Notes: generated from the sequence alone by a model not told the origin. Counted from the stretch's first letter, positions 42,890 to 52,123 are shown. The stretch: 64,000 bases of DNA from a virus (IMGVR_UViG_3300035681_000002:114754-178753), one strand, 5' to 3'. Made by a program: numbers and translations.

Positions 42890-44551
42890 ATGGCATTAAG
42901 TTTTTCTAGTGCAGACTTGTCCAGCCTAACTTCATTAAATTCAGCAGATGTGCAACAGCTGTTAGACCGGCTTGCGACTCAGCTGCAGGAATTAAATCCT
43001 AGTCTGGATCTAAAGCGAGGGGTATTTAAGGATACTGTTGCCTATTACCATGCCGTGCTAGAGGCTTCAATCCGTGCTAGTTTACGCCGTTATCAATCTG
43101 CAAGAAGCTTACAGCAGATTCAGATAGACCCTACATTAGCGGACGATACCGTAGTAGACGAAGTGCTATCTAACTGGGGTATAACTCGTAAAATTGGAAC
43201 TAAAGCAATTGGGTCCATTACTATTGAGTTGAACCAAGCACGCTCCATTAATATCCCAATTAACTTTTCATTCGAGTCTAATGGTAAACGATATTTTGCT
43301 ACCAAAACATTTACATCTCGGCCAGTAACCACACAAGTATCTTTAGACACTGACCGATTATTACAGCTTTTAAGCAATGGTAATTGGGCATTTACCATAG
43401 AGGTGGAAGCAGAGAGCATTGGGGCTACTTACAAGTTAAACGCTGGTGATTCGATTGTACCTACCCGATCTATTACAAATTATGTGACTAGCTATGTTAC
43501 TTCTAATTTCTTAGATGGCACAGGGGCGGAAACTAATACAGAATTGCTGCAAGAACTTCAATTAGGTATTGCTGCAAAAACTTTATCTAACCGCACTAAT
43601 ATGCGATCTTTTCTACGATCAATACCCGCATTTGATTCAGTTACTAACCAATCTATCATTGGGTATGGCGATGCAGAAATGCTACGGGATAGGCATACAG
43701 TGTTCCCCATTAGTTATGGTGGAAGGGTAGACTGGTATATTCGAGGTCAATTGCCTTTACAGCGTACCCGCTTATTAGTTACAGCAGTATGCGTTGAAAT
43801 TGCAGCAACTAGTAGCACTTGGCAATTTTCAATAGGTAAGGACGATGTACCTGGATTTTATGAAGTTACAAAAATAAAAAATGTAATAGATGCAGGTTTA
43901 AATTCCGGATTTGAACCTATTAGTGATACCCGCTCTAACGATTTAACCGCAGCGGGTTTTTTACCAGATATCGCAACGGTAGCTGAAGGTGCTTATTCGG
44001 CATTCCAAGCTACAGTTATACGCTTTGTAGATACCTCCACTTCTGTTACTACACTTACAATAGGACAAACAGCTCAATATTTTTGTGATGTTACGGGAAC
44101 ACCTTTTATCCGACAAATTCAAGAACTGATTGGAAGTCGGGATGTGCGAAGTTATGCTGCAGACGCATTAGTTAAAGCCCCTATTCCTTGTTTTGTTGAA
44201 GTTACTTTAACCATTAATAAAACAGCGGGTGATACTGCTCCTTCGATTGCAGCGATCAAGGCAGCTGTTGTGGATGTAGTGAACAGCACCGATTTTATAG
44301 GTAGGTTAGACGGTTCCCGAATTATTGAAGCAGTACACGGATTTTTACAAAATAGTTTAAGTGTAACTGGCTTAGACTTGTTTGGACGCATACGCAATCC
44401 AGATGGGACAATGCAGTATCTAAGAGATTCAGATTCGTTGATAATACCAGACCAACCGGCTAAAATGGTTACGGCTAAAACTGTACAGTTTTTTACAGAA
44501 ATTTCTAAGGTATCAGTTAATATTGTTTCGACCATTTATACGGCAAAATAA
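42890..44551 (+). CDS. gp6 / gpJ-like baseplate wedge protein
   Basis: 553 aa. The N-terminal half follows the baseplate J layout: LDRLATQLQELNPSLDLKRG, helical YHAVLEASIRASLRRYQSAR, the GSITIELNQARSINIPINF beta domain, then TNTELLQELQLGIAAKTLSN with NMRSFLRSI. The C-terminal domain (FVEVTLTINKTAGDTAPSI, then VNSTDFIGRLDGSRI) is characteristic of the same family. It follows the gp25-like gene and is the last clearly conserved wedge gene before the accessory cassette. High confidence. Confidence 0.85.
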   Translation: MALSFSSADLSSLTSLNSADVQQLLDRLATQLQELNPSLDLKRGVFKDTVAYYHAVLEASIRASLRRYQSARSLQQIQIDPTLADDTVVDEVLSNWGITRKIGTKAIGSITIELNQARSINIPINFSFESNGKRYFATKTFTSRPVTTQVSLDTDRLLQLLSNGNWAFTIEVEAESIGATYKLNAGDSIVPTRSITNYVTSYVTSNFLDGTGAETNTELLQELQLGIAAKTLSNRTNMRSFLRSIPAFDSVTNQSIIGYGDAEMLRDRHTVFPISYGGRVDWYIRGQLPLQRTRLLVTAVCVEIAATSSTWQFSIGKDDVPGFYEVTKIKNVIDAGLNSGFEPISDTRSNDLTAAGFLPDIATVAEGAYSAFQATVIRFVDTSTSVTTLTIGQTAQYFCDVTGTPFIRQIQELIGSRDVRSYAADALVKAPIPCFVEVTLTINKTAGDTAPSIAAIKAAVVDVVNSTDFIGRLDGSRIIEAVHGFLQNSLSVTGLDLFGRIRNPDGTMQYLRDSDSLIIPDQPAKMVTAKTVQFFTEISKVSVNIVSTIYTAK

Positions 44552-44565
44552 ATAGGAGTTGACAT

Positions 44566-45468
44566 ATGTCACTAGAGCAAAAAGGGCGGGTAGAAGCTAT
44601 CCGTTTATTTAAGAAAAATGGAAGTGATAAAAACTCTCCACAAGCAATGCACTTTGCGATGGACTACCTAACTTTCTTTGGTTATGTCGCCATTGATTTG
44701 CTTCAGAACATGGACTATGCCAAGCTCGAAGCAGCAGTCAAAACATTTCAACGCATGTTTAATTTGAAAGTAGATGGGGTTATTGGGCCTAAAACTTTAC
44801 GAGCCATGGAAACTCCTCGTTGTGGCTGCCCTGATAAGCTTGATCCTAAAAATAAACAACATATCCAGTTTATGGAAGCTCAAGATGTTGCGGAGAAGCA
44901 GCGTAATCGATGGAATAAGAATGGGCTTACTTTTGCTGTTCAACAGTATGTCACAGGGCTAGGCAAGCCAACGCAAGATAAAATACTAGCTGCAGCCTTT
45001 AAAGCTTGGGACGATGTGTGCGGTTTAAACATTACCCGAATCAAAGACGCAAAGAAAGCAGACATTGCGATTGCTACAGGTAAGGGAATACAGCATAATT
45101 TTGATGGGAGAGGTGGTACGCTAGCTTGGGCTTATATGCCAAAAGGGAATGACCAACAACTAACAATGCGGTTCGATCTGGATGAAACTTGGATTTCTCA
45201 GCCTACGGATCGTGGAGTTATGATGTTAAATGTTGCTTGCCATGAATTTGGGCATCTTCTTGGGTTAGACCACTCAAAGAATGCTGGGGCACTGATGGCC
45301 CCCTACTATAACCCTTTTGTAAGCGGTCCCCAAGATAATGATGATATTAAGCGCATTCAAAAACTATATGGGAAAAATGAAAATGCAGTAGGGGTTAAGA
45401 AAGAAACAAAAAATACATTAGCCGTAGAGTTGCACAAAGGGCAGAAATTAGTTGTCACTTGTGTTTAA
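44566..45468 (+). CDS. Matrix-metalloproteinase-like protease with peptidoglycan-binding domain and cysteine switch
   Basis: 300 aa with an AGGAG site. Residues 5-80 are a PG_binding_1 fold (LEAAVKTFQRMFNLKVDGVI, then GPKTLRAM). Residues 84-90 are PRCGCPD, the exact cysteine-switch pattern (PRCGxPD) by which matrixin zymogens hold their zinc. The catalytic domain follows: FDGRGGTLAWAYMP at 179-192, then RFDLDETW, the zinc site HEFGHLLGLDH at 226-236, Met-turn ALM at 242-244 and the C-terminal DDIKRIQKLYG. Structural-zinc histidines usual in this family appear replaced (LAWAY for LAHAF, RFD for HFD), so only the catalytic zinc is likely. There is no signal peptide. It lies after the gp6-like gene and may be virion-borne. 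Confidence 0.9.
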   Translation: MSLEQKGRVEAIRLFKKNGSDKNSPQAMHFAMDYLTFFGYVAIDLLQNMDYAKLEAAVKTFQRMFNLKVDGVIGPKTLRAMETPRCGCPDKLDPKNKQHIQFMEAQDVAEKQRNRWNKNGLTFAVQQYVTGLGKPTQDKILAAAFKAWDDVCGLNITRIKDAKKADIAIATGKGIQHNFDGRGGTLAWAYMPKGNDQQLTMRFDLDETWISQPTDRGVMMLNVACHEFGHLLGLDHSKNAGALMAPYYNPFVSGPQDNDDIKRIQKLYGKNENAVGVKKETKNTLAVELHKGQKLVVTCV

Positions 45469-45480
45469 AGGAGGTGTCCT

Positions 45481-45876
45481 GTGATTATAGGTGAAATTGT
45501 AATAGATTTGGCAGGGTTAATTCCTTGGGTTAAACCTATTTTAACCATTGTGCTGCTAGCTATTGGAATAGTTTTTTTTGCAATTCCTTGGATTAAAGAG
45601 CTAACCTCTCGCTTTGTTTCTGATATTCCAAACATTCTTCCTCCCGCACCTACCCCCGCTCCTAAAACTCGCAATAGCGATGCCCCTGCACCTGCAGGTA
45701 TTGGGGAGTTTCTTAAAATTATTGAAGCGACTTCACCTAATGCTAATCCTTCCATTTGGTGGGAGTATGCGAAAGCCGAGATGACAGAAGCACAAGTAGC
45801 CATTACGGAAGCTAAACTAGCTAGACGCAATGACTGTACCCCTAATGTCGTTAAACCTGAAGAAGTAAAAAATTAA
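45481..45876 (+). CDS. Small membrane protein with Pro-rich linker, 131 aa
   Basis: Starts with GTG after a very strong AAAGGAGGT site. Residues about 15-41 form one hydrophobic helix (WVKPILTIVLLAIGIVFFAI), followed by a Pro/Ala-rich linker and a C-terminal helix (WWEYAKAEMTEAQVAITEAK). It is the first of four or five small membrane or exported proteins in this cassette. It could be a holin, an antiholin or a membrane anchor for the proteases. No family is recognised. Confidence 0.65.
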   Translation: MIIGEIVIDLAGLIPWVKPILTIVLLAIGIVFFAIPWIKELTSRFVSDIPNILPPAPTPAPKTRNSDAPAPAGIGEFLKIIEATSPNANPSIWWEYAKAEMTEAQVAITEAKLARRNDCTPNVVKPEEVKN

Positions 45877-45891
45877 CTTAGGAGACTTACT

Positions 45892-46248
45892 ATGTCTTTG
45901 CGTTATCTAGGACTGCTGAGTGGTGCTTTTGGGCTATTCTTATTGATTGGGCCTTTTCAATGCGATTCAACTGCATTTGTTCCAAGTACCCCCGTTGCCT
46001 CTCCTAAGCAAGTATTTGCGACCTATGAGCAGCTATGGCGGGCCCATGCTCAAGCTGCAGCGGACAAGCTGGCTTCTGGCGATATTAAGACAGAACAAGA
46101 AGCTTGGGATTTTATTGCAGCAGGACAAGAACCTGCCCGCAAAGCTGCCTTTAAAGAGCTAGCAAAAAGCGAACAAGATTATTTTGTCAAACAAGGCGGA
46201 TGGTCTGCCAAGGCACATGAAAAACTATTAAGGAGCTATGCAAAATGA
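45892..46248 (+). CDS. Small exported or membrane-anchored protein, 118 aa
   Basis: The N-terminal 23 residues form a signal-like or membrane-anchor segment (LGLLSGAFGLFLLIGPFQC). The Cys at 24 is in a lipobox-like but non-canonical position (PFQC). The remainder is helical and charged (AHAQAAADKLASGDIKTEQE, then LLRSYAK). The next gene overlaps by 4 bp. A signal-anchored periplasmic protein is likely. Its relation to the neighbouring proteases is inferred from their spacing only. Confidence 0.65.
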   Translation: MSLRYLGLLSGAFGLFLLIGPFQCDSTAFVPSTPVASPKQVFATYEQLWRAHAQAAADKLASGDIKTEQEAWDFIAAGQEPARKAAFKELAKSEQDYFVKQGGWSAKAHEKLLRSYAK

Positions 46249-47066
46249 GTGAAACAAAAATGTCAGGTAATTGGAAAAAAGAAAAAGAAGATTACAGCTT
46301 TATTCGTAGTCTTTCTCGAGTTCCCATGTCTACCCCTTTATGGAAAGCATTTGCCCGCCCCGCAGAAGTAGACATTAAGTGGCATCGCAACGAAGACCAA
46401 GGACAAATTGGAAGTTGCCAAGGTCATTCACTTAGCTCAGTGCTAGAACGATTAGCCTTGGTACGAGGTGAAACTGTACAGCTATCTGAGATTTTTGCTT
46501 ATCTTTCTTCTCAGAAATTAGATGGACTTCTTGGCTCCGATGATGGCTCTACTATCTCCGGAGGATGCCAAGTTGGTCTTGAATATGGCTGTTGTCCTGA
46601 ATCTCTTACTGGTTATCCTAGTGGTTATCCTAGAAGGGCAGATCGAGAAGCTATTTTAAGCGCTGCCAACTATGAAGCTGCACTTCCTTACAAGGCACTG
46701 TCTTTATGGGAAGTTCCAGATGATCATGACAAGGTATTAGATTTTATTGGTGGCGGAGGTGCAATTAACTTTGGTATTGCTTATTACGATGGATATATAC
46801 CTGATGATCGAATTGTGCGGAGTTATCAACCACGACGCAGTGGCGGTGGGCATGCAATGTGTGTTTTAGGCTATGACAAAGATGGTAATCTTAGAGCTGC
46901 CAACTCATGGGCAGATGGCGGTTATTTGATTACACCCAAGGCTTGGAAACAGATGATAGAGTATTCAGATACGGCTGCAATTGGGTTGATGGGCAACAAG
47001 GAAGCTGTTCCAGTTGATTGGTATAATAATTCTCCTTACTACAAAATGAGGTTAAAACCAGAATGA
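46245..47066 (+). CDS. Papain-like cysteine peptidase
   Basis: 273 aa overlapping the previous gene by ATGA. Residues 50-60 (EDQGQIGSCQG) carry the papain oxyanion Gln and the nucleophile Cys58. His203 lies in SGGGHAMCVLGYD and Asn220 in RAANSWA, giving the full C1 catalytic set in the right order, with the typical GGHAM and NSW contexts. There is no obvious propeptide or signal peptide, and the sequence is about the length of the C1 catalytic domain. Papain-type peptidases are unusual in phage genomes and are not standard lysis enzymes. Immediate proximity to the metalloprotease suggests a joint role in dismantling a proteinaceous host barrier, which is inference. Confidence 0.88.
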   Translation: MSETKMSGNWKKEKEDYSFIRSLSRVPMSTPLWKAFARPAEVDIKWHRNEDQGQIGSCQGHSLSSVLERLALVRGETVQLSEIFAYLSSQKLDGLLGSDDGSTISGGCQVGLEYGCCPESLTGYPSGYPRRADREAILSAANYEAALPYKALSLWEVPDDHDKVLDFIGGGGAINFGIAYYDGYIPDDRIVRSYQPRRSGGGHAMCVLGYDKDGNLRAANSWADGGYLITPKAWKQMIEYSDTAAIGLMGNKEAVPVDWYNNSPYYKMRLKPE

Positions 47067-47461
47067 AAAATCTATTAACAGTTATTCTTAATGCGTTTGC
47101 ATTTGGGTTGATCTGCTTTATAAGTTTTATAGTTCTTCGACCTATTAGCTCTGCTTCTACATCTACGGAGCTACCCGCAAGCGTACAAGCTAGCTTTGAT
47201 AAAGATTTAAATGAAGCTATCCTTAGCAATCAAAAGACTCAGTTAGAGCTGCTAACCGAGCAGAAAATGATATTACAAAAGATCGATGCAAATGTAAATC
47301 GGTTGGTAGGAGAACCTGCTATTGTAGCTCCTACCTCACCTAAGTTAATTGAAGTTAGAGAAGCGGTAGAAGTCGAACCTTCTTTTTCTTCGACTACTTC
47401 TCGTGGGCTATTTCGTAGAGGCAGCACAGTCCGTCAATCTACTGGTACCCCAAGTAAATGA
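47063..47461 (+). CDS. Small anchored protein with coiled coil (spanin-like)
   Basis: 132 aa starting within an ATGA overlap. Residues 5-27 form a membrane helix (LLTVILNAFAFGLICFISFI), followed by a helical region (NEAILSNQKTQLELLTEQKM) and a Ser/Thr-rich tail. The N-terminal helix, coiled coil and flexible tail resemble inner-membrane spanin subunits in general layout. No homology is recognised. Confidence 0.55.
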   Translation: MKNLLTVILNAFAFGLICFISFIVLRPISSASTSTELPASVQASFDKDLNEAILSNQKTQLELLTEQKMILQKIDANVNRLVGEPAIVAPTSPKLIEVREAVEVEPSFSSTTSRGLFRRGSTVRQSTGTPSK

Positions 47462-47474
47462 AGTTAAACTCTAA

Positions 47475-47491
47475 AGAACCAGTTAGGTTCT
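47475..47491 (+). promoter_or_regulatory. Short hairpin AGAACC/GGTTCT between genes
   Basis: A 6-bp stem with a 5-nt loop in the 41-bp gap before the 47503 gene, with no T run. Weak, and included only because it is the sole structure in that gap. Confidence 0.25.
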
Positions 47492-47502
47492 AATGGAAAC
47501 AT

Positions 47503-47784
47503 ATGAACTATCCAGTCAAAATTCCTTCATTTGCTTATGACTTGTTACGCAGTTTGCTGCAACGAGGTGTAGTGGAACACGAAGGTAAACGTTTAGATTT
47601 TTCAGAAGTGCAAGACATTAAGATCAAACAAGGGGTGATGACTTTTAATCCTCCGGCTAAGGTAAGTATGGCGGTCGGCCCCCTTAACATAAGAACTACT
47701 ATGTCTTCTCTTACTGCAGGGGCTGATGGCGTGGAAGTTGAAATTGATTATTCTCCCATTAATATCAAAGTGAAACCCCAATGA
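47503..47784 (+). CDS. Small hypothetical protein, 93 aa
   Basis: Not recognised. It has a GGAAAC site. The sequence is mainly beta (VEHEGKRLDFSEVQDIKIKQ, then VGPLNIRTTMSSLTAG), with no signal peptide. The next gene overlaps it by 4 bp. It sits between the spanin-like protein and another small membrane protein and probably belongs to the same accessory transcript. Confidence 0.6.
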   Translation: MNYPVKIPSFAYDLLRSLLQRGVVEHEGKRLDFSEVQDIKIKQGVMTFNPPAKVSMAVGPLNIRTTMSSLTAGADGVEVEIDYSPINIKVKPQ

Positions 47785-48113
47785 ACTGGACAGAATTAAC
47801 AGAAGAATGTTGCAATGAGCAAGGCTGTGCAATGTCTAATTTCCCTAAAACTAGGGTGACTCTTGCAGCTAAACGGCTCACACACGATCTGCTAAAAAAG
47901 CGAGAAGATGTTCGTCGAGTTGCACTTGCAGTAAGGAAAGCGTATGAAGCTAATCCTAATGGCACAGAAGAACAAATACGCAAACAAGCTGTTAAGTTTA
48001 TCACAGGCGGTCTTATCTTTTTCTTTATTGGTAGTTTCCTTTTAAACCAAGTGATGAGCATGGCATTAAACTGGTTTTTAAAACGTTTGTACCATCCAGA
48101 GCAGGGTAAATAA
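47781..48113 (+). CDS. Small protein with C-terminal membrane helix, 110 aa
   Basis: Overlaps the preceding gene by 4 bp. Residues 1-70 are charged and helical with an acidic Cys-containing start. Residues about 72-95 form a hydrophobic helix (GGLIFFFIGSFLLNQVMSMA) followed by a short basic tail. The layout fits a tail-anchored inner-membrane protein such as a holin partner. It overlaps the 48113 gene by one base (TAATG). Confidence 0.6.
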   Translation: MNWTELTEECCNEQGCAMSNFPKTRVTLAAKRLTHDLLKKREDVRRVALAVRKAYEANPNGTEEQIRKQAVKFITGGLIFFFIGSFLLNQVMSMALNWFLKRLYHPEQGK

Positions 48114-49669
48114 TGGCATATCGCTACCCACAGAATGATTTAGATAATGCCGATTTACTTTTAAATCTTTTAGGAAGTTTTTGGGCAACAACTTATCAAG
48201 GTAATAAGTTAATTTCGGATTTAACCGAAGTGACAGGGCAAATGGCACAGCAAACCTATGCTCAACTTATGGAGCTTGTGAATAGCATATCTAGATTTAA
48301 GGTACCAATATTTCATCAAGACAACTGGTATGCTTTGCGTTTTCGTGAGACGGATTTAAATATAGATACAAACTTACTGCCCAAGCATAACGAGCAGACT
48401 TCACAAACTTATATTTCCGATAATTCGCTAACTTATGGTCAAGCTTTATCCACTCCTTATTTTGTGCTTACTAAACCTAGAGGGCTGGTAGAAGTAAAAT
48501 TAATATTCAATCGGCTGACAAACCCTACTGTGGAACTAGTTCAAGGAGTGGACTATTGGTTAGAAGACACAACCATCGTTTTTCGAGAGAATCCATTTAA
48601 AAACAATCTAATAGCGAAACGAGATTTATTAAACGATAGCGGTGAAATTGTAGATAAAGAAATAGTATTGTGGATGTATCGTGGAAAGTGGGATTGGTAC
48701 ACGACTTACAAGCAATTTGGCTATGTTCTTCGCTTGCAATTAAAATCCAGCGAAAACTATAAGCAATTCATTAATGCAATATTTGATGCTTTTGTAAGCG
48801 GAACAAGCATTCGCACGCAACAGCTAGCCTTAGCTGCTGCCTTTGGAGTGCCTTTAGTAATAGAGGCAAAAGAAGTTGTTGAAAGAATAATTAGAGACGC
48901 AGATAAACTTAATATCTTTACAGATCAGCATGTTTATCGTTTCCCTCTAACAGCAACACCTACCGTCTTTATCCATCAGCAAGTAACAGCTGGGGATAGT
49001 CTTACAGATCTTCTCCAAGTATTTGAGTTTAACCAAGGCAAACAAATTGATCCGCAGGATATAGGTGCACTTTCGGCTGGAGTAGGACTTATACCTTATG
49101 GGTTCCAAGGTGAATTAGTCTTTGAAAACATTGAAACACCTATAATTGTTGAACTTGGAGTCGATGGATTTACCAAGGTATCTTGGAAAATTGGTGGATT
49201 CCCATTTGATGCCGATAAGTTTTGGGACGACACGCACGCAGCAGGGGTAGCTAAAAATCAAACGCTTGCCATGCTTTTAGATAGGCGAGCAACCCCCATA
49301 GGGCAACCAACTGCTGCCATGCTCCCCGGTATGATAAACCCACTACAATTTCTTACAGATAATGTTTTACGCAATAACGCTTATGTAGTAAAAATTAAGG
49401 CTGGAATTTCTAGAACAACTCGACTTCCTTTCGTGCCTTCTGACCAGTTACGCAAAATTCAGCCCCCACATACCTTAATGTTATTAAATGTTGAATTGGT
49501 CTATGACGACACTCATGTTATCATGGAGACCTTGGGTACGGAAACGAGTGCAGGGTATGAGGAGAATTTATCTTCTTTTCCATGTATGGTAAATGCAGAG
49601 AGCCTACTACCCGCTTTATATATGTCTGAACAAGTACGAGCTACCATAATTGGTGGTCGTTGCATTTGA
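48113..49669 (+). CDS. Baseplate or tail protein after the accessory cassette
   Basis: 518 aa, start overlapping the upstream stop by one base. The N-terminal part is helical (LLNLLGSFWATTYQGNKLIS), and the middle contains beta-rich segments with LTKPRGLVEVKLIFNR. Near residue 285 the segment FIHQQVTAGDSLTDLLQVFE resembles a LysM-type motif loosely. It resumes baseplate-type genes after the protease/membrane cassette, so it is probably a peripheral baseplate component. No family is certain. Confidence 0.6.
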   Translation: MAYRYPQNDLDNADLLLNLLGSFWATTYQGNKLISDLTEVTGQMAQQTYAQLMELVNSISRFKVPIFHQDNWYALRFRETDLNIDTNLLPKHNEQTSQTYISDNSLTYGQALSTPYFVLTKPRGLVEVKLIFNRLTNPTVELVQGVDYWLEDTTIVFRENPFKNNLIAKRDLLNDSGEIVDKEIVLWMYRGKWDWYTTYKQFGYVLRLQLKSSENYKQFINAIFDAFVSGTSIRTQQLALAAAFGVPLVIEAKEVVERIIRDADKLNIFTDQHVYRFPLTATPTVFIHQQVTAGDSLTDLLQVFEFNQGKQIDPQDIGALSAGVGLIPYGFQGELVFENIETPIIVELGVDGFTKVSWKIGGFPFDADKFWDDTHAAGVAKNQTLAMLLDRRATPIGQPTAAMLPGMINPLQFLTDNVLRNNAYVVKIKAGISRTTRLPFVPSDQLRKIQPPHTLMLLNVELVYDDTHVIMETLGTETSAGYEENLSSFPCMVNAESLLPALYMSEQVRATIIGGRCI

Positions 49670-49686
49670 AATAGTAAGGATGTTAT

Positions 49687-50271
49687 ATGAACAATTATCT
49701 AAATGGCGGTGAAAACATTAGTGGCAAGGTGCGTGCCTACAATGTGACAGATGACAACTGGACAGCACTTACAGAATATAAACATAATCTTGTGTTATAT
49801 CAATGGGCAGAAATTGCTGCAAAATTATTAACAACAGGGGATGGTCGGTTCCGTATTGGCGGGTTGTACTTGGAATTTGAAAACACAGCTAGCCCAGGCG
49901 ACACCGTGGCTATACCTTCATTTAATCGTACTCGTAATGTAGATTACTACAATAATTTATCTGGAAGTGCCGTTAAAGACTATTTACGGGTTCCTTTGAC
50001 AGCTAGCCCAGTGGCTTCTGCCGGAACTGGGTTAACTAATAACCAAATAACATTCTTTGCTAGAAGTGGTGGAGTAGCTGGGGTACATGGTAAGCCTTTC
50101 TCTTATGCTTCTAACTCTGTTATAATCGGTGCATCTCTTGTGGCATTTATCGACGCAACGGATGCTACTAGAGACTTGTTATTCAGCAGTTTTTATTTTG
50201 CAGCAGAAGATCAGCAACAAAAGCTTGCAACTAGTCAAGTTGGCATCGAATGGGTGCTAACTTTAGAATAA
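49687..50271 (+). CDS. Small beta-rich tail/baseplate protein, 194 aa
   Basis: Not recognised. It is beta-rich with aromatics (RIGGLYLEFENTASPGDTVA, then VGIEWVLTLE at the end). It may be a trimerising adaptor that links the baseplate to fibres. It lies before the first long fibre-like gene. Confidence 0.55.
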   Translation: MNNYLNGGENISGKVRAYNVTDDNWTALTEYKHNLVLYQWAEIAAKLLTTGDGRFRIGGLYLEFENTASPGDTVAIPSFNRTRNVDYYNNLSGSAVKDYLRVPLTASPVASAGTGLTNNQITFFARSGGVAGVHGKPFSYASNSVIIGASLVAFIDATDATRDLLFSSFYFAAEDQQQKLATSQVGIEWVLTLE

Positions 50272-50302
50272 CTAGGGATGGCTTAAAAGGGAGAGCTCAA
50301 GG

Positions 50303-52123
50303 ATGAGTTTAGAACATTTTATTAAGTTTATTAGGGAAGGAGAGCCAGTCTCCCCTGGTACAGCTAACCGACCACTAGAACAACTAGACCAAAATATTCA
50401 GTATCTGTGGAGCATTATTCAAGCAGCTTCATTGGGCTCCACAGTCTACGCACGGGCACAGACAATTGAAACTACTTTAAAAGTAGGTCAACCTGTTTAT
50501 TTTAATGCTACTACGAGTCGGTTTGAAGCTGCATTTGCGTCTACTGAGTCTGACACTGTTACAGGCTATTTGACAGTCCCAGATCAAGCACAGGTATGGG
50601 GTATTGTGGCTATAAAGCACAATGCTACGCTAGCTGACATCTTGTTGTTTGGTTATGCCCAAATAGATATACGAGAAGCTCTCGACATAACATTAGCTCC
50701 CGGAGCTGCTGTTCCTGCGGCTACTTGGTATCTGTCTGGCATGAGTGCAGGTAAGCTTACTCGTCAACTTCCCCCAGTCACTATCCCTGTTTGTAAAACT
50801 AACAACAATGGCGGGGTCTATGTAAACCCAAGTTTTGTAGACTTCTTAGAGAATCATAGGCATTATGCTTTTTCGTTAGCAATGCTTCCTTCCGGTACTG
50901 TAACCCCACCCGCAGTAGGTGCAGCCCATGTAATTACAAATCCGGATTTGAACCTCGCTGGTTGGCTTCCTGCTGATCATGTTAGCTTTAATAACTTAGC
51001 CCCAGTAGGAGCTAAGTTTGGGTATAACTTGTCTCAAGATTTATCGCTTAAAAATCTATACCCTCCCGTGCCTTTGCAATCAGCTTGTATTCAGATGCAA
51101 CGACCTAGCATCTGGGACACCGCCACAGAACATCGTTGGTATGGGCAGCAACTAATGGATGACTTAGTTGTGATTGATAGGAATGGCATTTGGTGGATGA
51201 GTGACTGCTATGACGAAGTACCTTGGCCCACAGACCTCGACACAGATAGTTCAGCAAGCAACAGCTATAGCGAATGTGCCCCTGCTGGCCGTGCATATGT
51301 TTTAAAGCTGTACTACACTCGAGTTGGGTTTGCTACTGATGTCTCTACAGTAACTAGTCTTAACTCTTTAGACCCTCGTATAGTTATAAACTGCGCAGGG
51401 CAAACTATTCCTGGATCAACTGGGGACTTAGACATTGATTTAAATTTAGCGTTCATGATTGGTAGTCAAAATCTAACTGGGTATCGTGTTTTTAAAACAT
51501 TTGATCCAGTAACTAACACTTTTAATGCAGGACCTGTGGCTGAAGGAGTTTACGCTAACTCTGCTAATGTTGTATTATCCAGCCCCTACACTACATTAGA
51601 TACACTTGGGCGCACCATTTATCATGGTCCAGTTGGTCTCGGTGTAATAAGCCAGCCAACGCAGGAACTAGCTAGTCAGCTTGTACGATTAGACGGAGCC
51701 ACGGAAGAAAGCTACCCTGTGCTATATCTGGGGATGCCAAATGATATCACTACAAGTTATGTTGTAAAATTTGAAGTTCCTTCAGATGCTCCTTCTAATT
51801 CTAACTTTAAAATTAGACTACGCTTAATTGGAAGGGCAGCGGGTACGTTGCCTCAACTTGCTGTTAGTTATTATATTTCTGCCAGACCTACTGCCGGTCT
51901 AGCAACTCCAGTCAATGTGGTGCAAAGTTATACCAGTCTTACAATTGATACGATAGCTTTGGTTGGAGCCAATCAAGCAGTAGAAGCAAACAGCTCATTA
52001 ATTGAAGTAAGCGCAGGGGCAATTATTTATGTTAAGGTGCAGCGTACACCTACCGATCTTACCGATACTTATGCTGGTGAATTAGGTATCATGCAACAAA
52101 CAGGAATATTGACTGCAATATAA
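50303..52123 (+). CDS. Tail fibre / adaptor-like protein
   Basis: 606 aa. The N-terminal 50 residues (ANRPLEQLDQNIQYLWSII) look like the attachment domain seen at the start of baseplate-bound fibre proteins. The next 130 residues form a beta region with VGQPVYFNATTSRFEAAF. The middle includes a conserved-looking Trp/His-rich segment (TATEHRWYGQQLMDDLVVID). The C-terminal 150 residues are beta-sandwich-like. It fits a short tail fibre or an adaptor, and no exact homolog is recognised. Confidence 0.6.
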   Translation: MSLEHFIKFIREGEPVSPGTANRPLEQLDQNIQYLWSIIQAASLGSTVYARAQTIETTLKVGQPVYFNATTSRFEAAFASTESDTVTGYLTVPDQAQVWGIVAIKHNATLADILLFGYAQIDIREALDITLAPGAAVPAATWYLSGMSAGKLTRQLPPVTIPVCKTNNNGGVYVNPSFVDFLENHRHYAFSLAMLPSGTVTPPAVGAAHVITNPDLNLAGWLPADHVSFNNLAPVGAKFGYNLSQDLSLKNLYPPVPLQSACIQMQRPSIWDTATEHRWYGQQLMDDLVVIDRNGIWWMSDCYDEVPWPTDLDTDSSASNSYSECAPAGRAYVLKLYYTRVGFATDVSTVTSLNSLDPRIVINCAGQTIPGSTGDLDIDLNLAFMIGSQNLTGYRVFKTFDPVTNTFNAGPVAEGVYANSANVVLSSPYTTLDTLGRTIYHGPVGLGVISQPTQELASQLVRLDGATEESYPVLYLGMPNDITTSYVVKFEVPSDAPSNSNFKIRLRLIGRAAGTLPQLAVSYYISARPTAGLATPVNVVQSYTSLTIDTIALVGANQAVEANSSLIEVSAGAIIYVKVQRTPTDLTDTYAGELGIMQQTGILTAI

